A DNA stretch of 64,000 nucleotides, from assembly GCA_034336665.1 (NCBI GenBank), contig JAPFBE010000003.1:58571352-58635351 (forward strand), in the 5' to 3' direction. The notes under the pieces are model-generated. The model saw only the letters and a list, made by a program, of their open reading frames with translations. It searched no databases and was not told the origin of the DNA. A program made the position numbers and the translations under genes. The stretch comes from Luscinia megarhynchos. Taxonomy: Eukaryota; Chordata; Aves; Passeriformes; Turdidae. Of the stretch, positions 61,798-64,000 are shown in pieces. Numbering within the stretch: position 1 is the stretch's first letter; every line of letters begins with the position of its first letter.

Positions 61798-64000
61798 TAT
61801 CAAGTGAATGGAGTATGCAGTCTCATAATTCTTTACCATTGATTTGACTTTAACTTGTCAAAATCTGACTGTTCAAAAAACCATTTTGGACTTGATTCCT
61901 TCAAGGGAAGGAATAGGGTTAGACAAGGGCTCTTAGGGAATTCTTCAGCCAGTGCCTGCACATCTGCACAGAGGTTTGGAATCTGTGAAACCCAAGAGAA
62001 ACTGCTGTCATTGTGAGGAAGGATTCAGAGTGTGATTAATATTTTCATCAGGAACCTAAACAGACTATCAAAAACCACCAAAAGCTTTCTAGTACAGTTT
62101 GTTAAAATTATTTCCTAGTACAGTTTATAATTCTTCAGACAACTGATGTAGTTTATGCTGACAAAAATTCAGTTTGCTATTATATGTGTGACTTCCACAG
62201 ATGCTGTTGTCATACAAACACGTGTCATTACAGCTCTACCTCTTTCCAGTGCAACTAAAGTTGAGTGGTTTTAAAAGTGCTATTTTAAAAACCTTGGGGG
62301 AAGTTGTCAATAGATTTTTCTTCTGTTTCGTTTCTTTTGGGTTTTGCATGTTTCCTGCTATAGCACTTGCGAGTTCACAGCCCTCATGTGCTCCCAGCTG
62401 GCAGCTAATTTTCAGCTCCTGTGTGATTGGTAACAGAAATTTTCACACTGGTCTCTTTAGAAGAGTGAAGAGGTGATGTGGCCCCATAACCACTGTCTGT
62501 TCTCTACTATTCTGGGTTTTGTTATATTTTCCTTTCCTTGGTTTTATAAATTTTGATTTCCTCACATACTAGGTTTGTTTTAAATATTTTAAAATACATA
62601 AATATATCTATTAATTATTTTATTATAGTCTTTCAGTTACTTTAGGAGGGCTTCACACTCACGAGGACATTCTTTTAGCAGTACACTAACTATTTCATAG
62701 TCTTCAGAGTGCTTAGCACAACCAGGTGTATCATGCCTTTGATTTTTGCTCTAGTAATGTAACATACACCTTAAGAAACCTTTGTGTAATGACTATTTCC
62801 AGGCAGAATTTCACATCTTTCCTACTTTTCATAATGTGACTGGTAGTCTGTGCTGCTGTAGCCTTGGGAGGTACAAGAAAATTGCAACAGAAAGATAAGA
62901 AATTCAACAGTTTCCCACATGCAGCAGTTAAATATATTAACAACTGAGTATTTAGTCTTTTCCATTTGGTTCACTTGTGAATGAAGACATGAAAGAGAAT
63001 TTTGTAATTGGAGCAAGGTTGGCAAATGCCTGCATCTAAGGCAATGCCAGAAAGGGCTGTGTGACTCCGTAGCACCCTTAAGAGTCAAGCTTTGGGTTCT
63101 TCGTGATCTGCTGCCATGTCCTTGGTTACCTACCAACCAAACAGTTGCCTTCTCCCAGCCCTAATGCCTGCATGACTTCTGCTGTGGAGGGATGGCTTTG
63201 CTGCATTTATGACACTGCAGGGAGGCAACTCTTATCACTCAGTGAGGTTTGAAGCATGAAGGTTGACAGATTTAGATATAGTGTAGAAGGGAAGCCCTCG
63301 GCATTTGTGCAGTATGTTGATCTGAGTTGTCTATAACAGTTGGAGGCAGAGTTAGGCACTACCCTACTTTCAGCAGATAACACTGGAGCTTTCAGTGATC
63401 AGATTCAGGCCAAGATAGTTTCTTTTTCTGAACTTCTTAAGTGTTTGTTTTTCTTTTCTAGAGACCTCTCATGAAGTTGAGAGAATGAACAGGATCTGTG
63501 GCATCATTTATTAGGATCTTTTGGGATTTGAAATGGTCATTTTGTATGAAAAAAACCCCAACATGTTATTTTTTTCCCCTGAGCCAAAACAGATGATTCC
63601 TGAACAAAATTTATAGATGTGATATCTGTGTTTTAGCTTATGTGTTTTGTGATCGGGATCCTTTTTGTAGAAATATATTCCTATGAAGATACATTAAAAC
63701 TATTTCATATCAGTCATCAGGAATGCCCAACTTGACTCATTTATCTAGCATTAAGCAAGGATATCCAATATGACATGGGAAGTGAGATCAGAGAGGTTCA
63801 TTAAAAAGTGATAAAATATCTCCTTGGTTGATTTACAAGAGTGGGCTGTAACATGAAAAATTCCACTTACAGAAGCAGCTTCATTATTTGAGTGGGTTAT
63901 TGCATAAAATACAAGCAGAGTAACTGGATGTGGGAAGTGAGTCAATTCAGTAGTTTGAGAATGGGATTAGGATTTCGATCGACTGTTCTCTTGGTGCTGA

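Larger units (their letters stand above)
50216..64000. other. DGKH intron 1, distal part, no gene recognised
   Basis: About 13.8 kb of AT-rich sequence. It has a 10-bp inverted repeat (54466-54487), a small CpG-containing patch near 55820-55860 and T tracts at 57760-57772 and 60191-60207. A 26-bp imperfect direct duplication lies at 61747-61797. I looked for the PH-domain exon that should follow SGQIRSK, with a Trp-Lys-Lys-Arg-Tyr-Phe type core, and did not find it. I infer the intron continues past the window. Confidence 0.5.

Noticed and set aside
1..64000. tRNA, U6, 7SK or other small RNA genes and CRISPR-like arrays
   Set aside because: I looked for B-box-like words and conserved U6 blocks and saw none. 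No regularly spaced repeat array exists beyond simple tandem repeats.

Overview
The window is vertebrate nuclear DNA, almost certainly from a bird of the Neoaves. The evidence is CR1 LINE tails in both orientations, a solo LTR of a type common in neoavian genomes, and an AT-rich, CpG-poor background broken by two sharp CpG islands. There is no bacterial-type gene density. The only protein I recognise is the N-terminus of diacylglycerol kinase eta (DGKH, plus strand). The window covers its promoter region and about 57 kb of what I infer to be its first large intron.

Layout. Positions 1-600 are a CpG island. It holds a candidate upstream first exon, with an ATG at 288 and a good donor at 344/345. 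Positions 345-5870 are AT-rich sequence with no recognisable gene. Positions 5880-7390 are a second, stronger CpG island with the DGKH first coding exon (6599-6772). That exon ends in the type II DGK motif [15 protein letters not shown] and a strong donor. A splice-acceptor-like site lies 12 nt before the DGKH ATG, and an out-of-frame upstream ORF runs across the start codon. From 6773 to 64000 I see no further DGKH exon. The next exon, which starts the PH domain, must lie beyond the window or have escaped reading by eye.

The intron contains CR1 fragments near 17.3, 21.9, 30.6, 32.6, 39.3-40.05, 40.7 and 48.2 kb. A solo ERV LTR lies at 34.66-35.52 kb with a CR1 tail nested inside it. A GC-rich probable interspersed repeat lies at 49.8-50.2 kb. 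There is a pure (TTCA)14 microsatellite at 47.5 kb, several long homopolymer tracts and a few perfect short hairpins.

How it works together: two CpG-island promoters about 6.2 kb apart could feed one DGKH gene. The upstream exon ends in phase 0. It could therefore join in frame either to the acceptor just before the DGKH ATG or directly to the next exon. The overlapping upstream ORF could lower translation of transcripts that start upstream of it. I found no convincing evidence of a new biological system. The most testable points are the dual promoter, the N-terminal extension and the overlapping uORF.
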